A DNA stretch of 40,012 nt from NCBI GenBank assembly GCA_029098185.1, contig JAQXNV010000007.1, forward strand, positions 1 through 40,012, read 5' to 3'. This document shows, piece after piece, positions 39,307 through 40,012 of the stretch (position 1 is the first letter of the stretch; the number at the start of each line of letters is the position of its first letter). The notes beneath the pieces are model-generated. The model made no database searches. It was given only the letters and a program-made list of their open reading frames with translations, and was not told the origin of the DNA. This DNA comes from Oscillospiraceae bacterium (lineage in GTDB: Bacteria > Bacillota > Clostridia > Oscillospirales > Acutalibacteraceae). Made by a program: the position numbers and the translations under genes.

Positions 39307-40012
39307 TTATGCCTTGCCGTTGCAGCCGAGAACATCGACCAGCTTATGGGCGACCATTGCCTTGATTGCAGCACGAGCTGGGCCAAGGTATTGGCGTGGG
39401 TCGAAGTGTGCCGGATTGTCGTGGAAGTACTTGCGGATGGTACCGGTCATGGCAAGACGCAGGTCGGAGTCGATGTTGATCTTGCAAACAGCCATCTTTG
39501 CGGCTTCACGGAGCATCTCCTCCGGAATACCGATAGCGTCAGGCATATTGCCGCCGTTCTCGTTGATCATCTTGACAAACTCCGGAATAACGGAGGATGC
39601 GCCGTGGAGAACGATGGGGAAGCCGGGCAGACGCTCTTCAACTTCCTTGAGGATGTCGAAGCGGAGCTGTGGCTTCTGGCCAGGCTTAAACTTGTAAGCG
39701 CCGTGGCTGGTGCCGATGGCGATAGCCAGGGAGTCTACGCCGGTACGCTCTACGAAATCCTGGACCTGTGCCGGGTTGGTGTAGGAAGCATCCTCTGCGC
39801 TGACGTTGACATCGTCCTCGATGCCGGCCAGACGACCCAGTTCGCCTTCTACCACAACGCCGTGAGCGTGAGCATACTCAACGACCTTCTTGGTCAGCGC
39901 AACGTTGTCCTCGTAGTCGTGGTGAGAACCGTCGATCATAACGGAAGTAAAGCCGCCGTCGATGCAGTCCTTGCACAGCTCAAAGGTATCGCCGTGATCC
40001 AGGTGCAGAGCG
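39307..40012 (-). CDS. fba: Class II fructose-bisphosphate aldolase (5' end beyond window)
   Basis: The reading frame is open from the window edge at 40012 to a stop at 39307, about 235 residues of the C-terminal part. The first visible residues are ALHLDHGDTFELCKDCIDGG, the conserved zinc-binding HxDHG segment of class II aldolases. These are followed by SVMIDGSHHDYEDN, VEGELGRLAGIEDDVNV, the SLAIAIGTSHGAYKF strand (zinc and Na contacts), VLHGASSVI and KINIDSDLRLAMTGTIR. The enzyme splits fructose-1,6-bisphosphate into dihydroxyacetone phosphate and glyceraldehyde-3-phosphate in glycolysis. The internal ATG at 39939 is not the start, because conserved sequence continues upstream of it. Promoter and N-terminus are outside the window. 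Confidence 0.96.
   Translation of the reverse strand, partial: ALHLDHGDTFELCKDCIDGGFTSVMIDGSHHDYEDNVALTKKVVEYAHAHGVVVEGELGRLAGIEDDVNVSAEDASYTNPAQVQDFVERTGVDSLAIAIGTSHGAYKFKPGQKPQLRFDILKEVEERLPGFPIVLHGASSVIPEFVKMINENGGNMPDAIGIPEEMLREAAKMAVCKINIDSDLRLAMTGTIRKYFHDNPAHFDPRQYLGPARAAIKAMVAHKLVDVLGCNGKA

Noticed and set aside
1-40012. CRISPR array, tRNA, rRNA, insertion sequence or prophage
   Set aside because: I looked for regularly spaced repeats, cloverleaf sequences, transposase motifs and integrase or att-like repeats and saw none. The gene content is ordinary core metabolism with local regulators.

Overview
The window reads as chromosomal core sequence from an anaerobic, low-to-mid GC Gram-positive bacterium of class Clostridia. 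An Oscillospirales-type gut organism is my best guess; I cannot name a genus. The supporting signs are AGGAGG-type ribosome binding sites with frequent TTG and GTG starts, a GlgC/GlgD pair, oxygen-sensitive ribonucleotide reductase (NrdD/NrdG), a monomeric [FeFe] hydrogenase, a T-box, and TPP and fluoride riboswitches that work by transcription attenuation. I see no rRNA, tRNA, CRISPR array, insertion sequence, phage gene or attachment site.

Layout. 1-562: 3'-truncated HD-domain phosphohydrolase (minus). 634-4334: TPP-riboswitch-controlled thiamine operon thiD-thiC-thiE-HAD phosphatase (plus). 4415-5580: rsmA followed by a 63-residue membrane protein (minus). 5645-7098: fluoride-riboswitch-controlled CLC-F type antiporter (minus). 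7102-11563: leuA-leuB-azlC-azlD behind a leucine T-box (minus). 11567-14672: histidine phosphatase, XRE regulator and AGCS amino-acid carrier. 14902-20966: glycogen operon glgB-glgC-glgD-glgA (plus). 21095-23101: YyaL/DUF255 protein. 23356-26714: nrdD-nrdG-dut behind a pair of NrdR-like boxes. 26728-32040: response regulator, histidine kinase, ABC ATPase and FtsX-type permease (minus). 32045-33557: YaaA and an HdeD-like membrane protein (minus). 33609-34300: TetR regulator. 34332-36520: divergent EF-G paralogue (minus). 36673-38357: [FeFe] hydrogenase. 38408-39082: second HD protein. 39307-40012: 5'-truncated class II fructose-bisphosphate aldolase.

How the genes work together. Most of the window is small-molecule metabolism under RNA-level control: thiamine pyrimidine synthesis by TPP, fluoride export by fluoride, and leucine synthesis plus branched-chain amino-acid export by uncharged tRNA-Leu. 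The genome is compact. Several minus-strand genes end directly at the promoter of the next unit with no terminator of their own, so the T-box and fluoride attenuators may also terminate upstream transcripts.

The points most worth a second look are: a histone-H1-like Lys/Ala tail on GlgB; an EF-G paralogue lacking the catalytic switch II histidine and a normal NKxD motif; Ala15 in place of the substrate-binding lysine in GlgA; a HAD phosphatase translationally coupled to thiE; a shared GTGAC/GTCAC motif at both promoters of the two-component/ABC module; repeated TTTACAA elements in front of the XRE gene; and inverted repeats upstream of the glycogen operon. I did not find a clearly new defence or mobile system.
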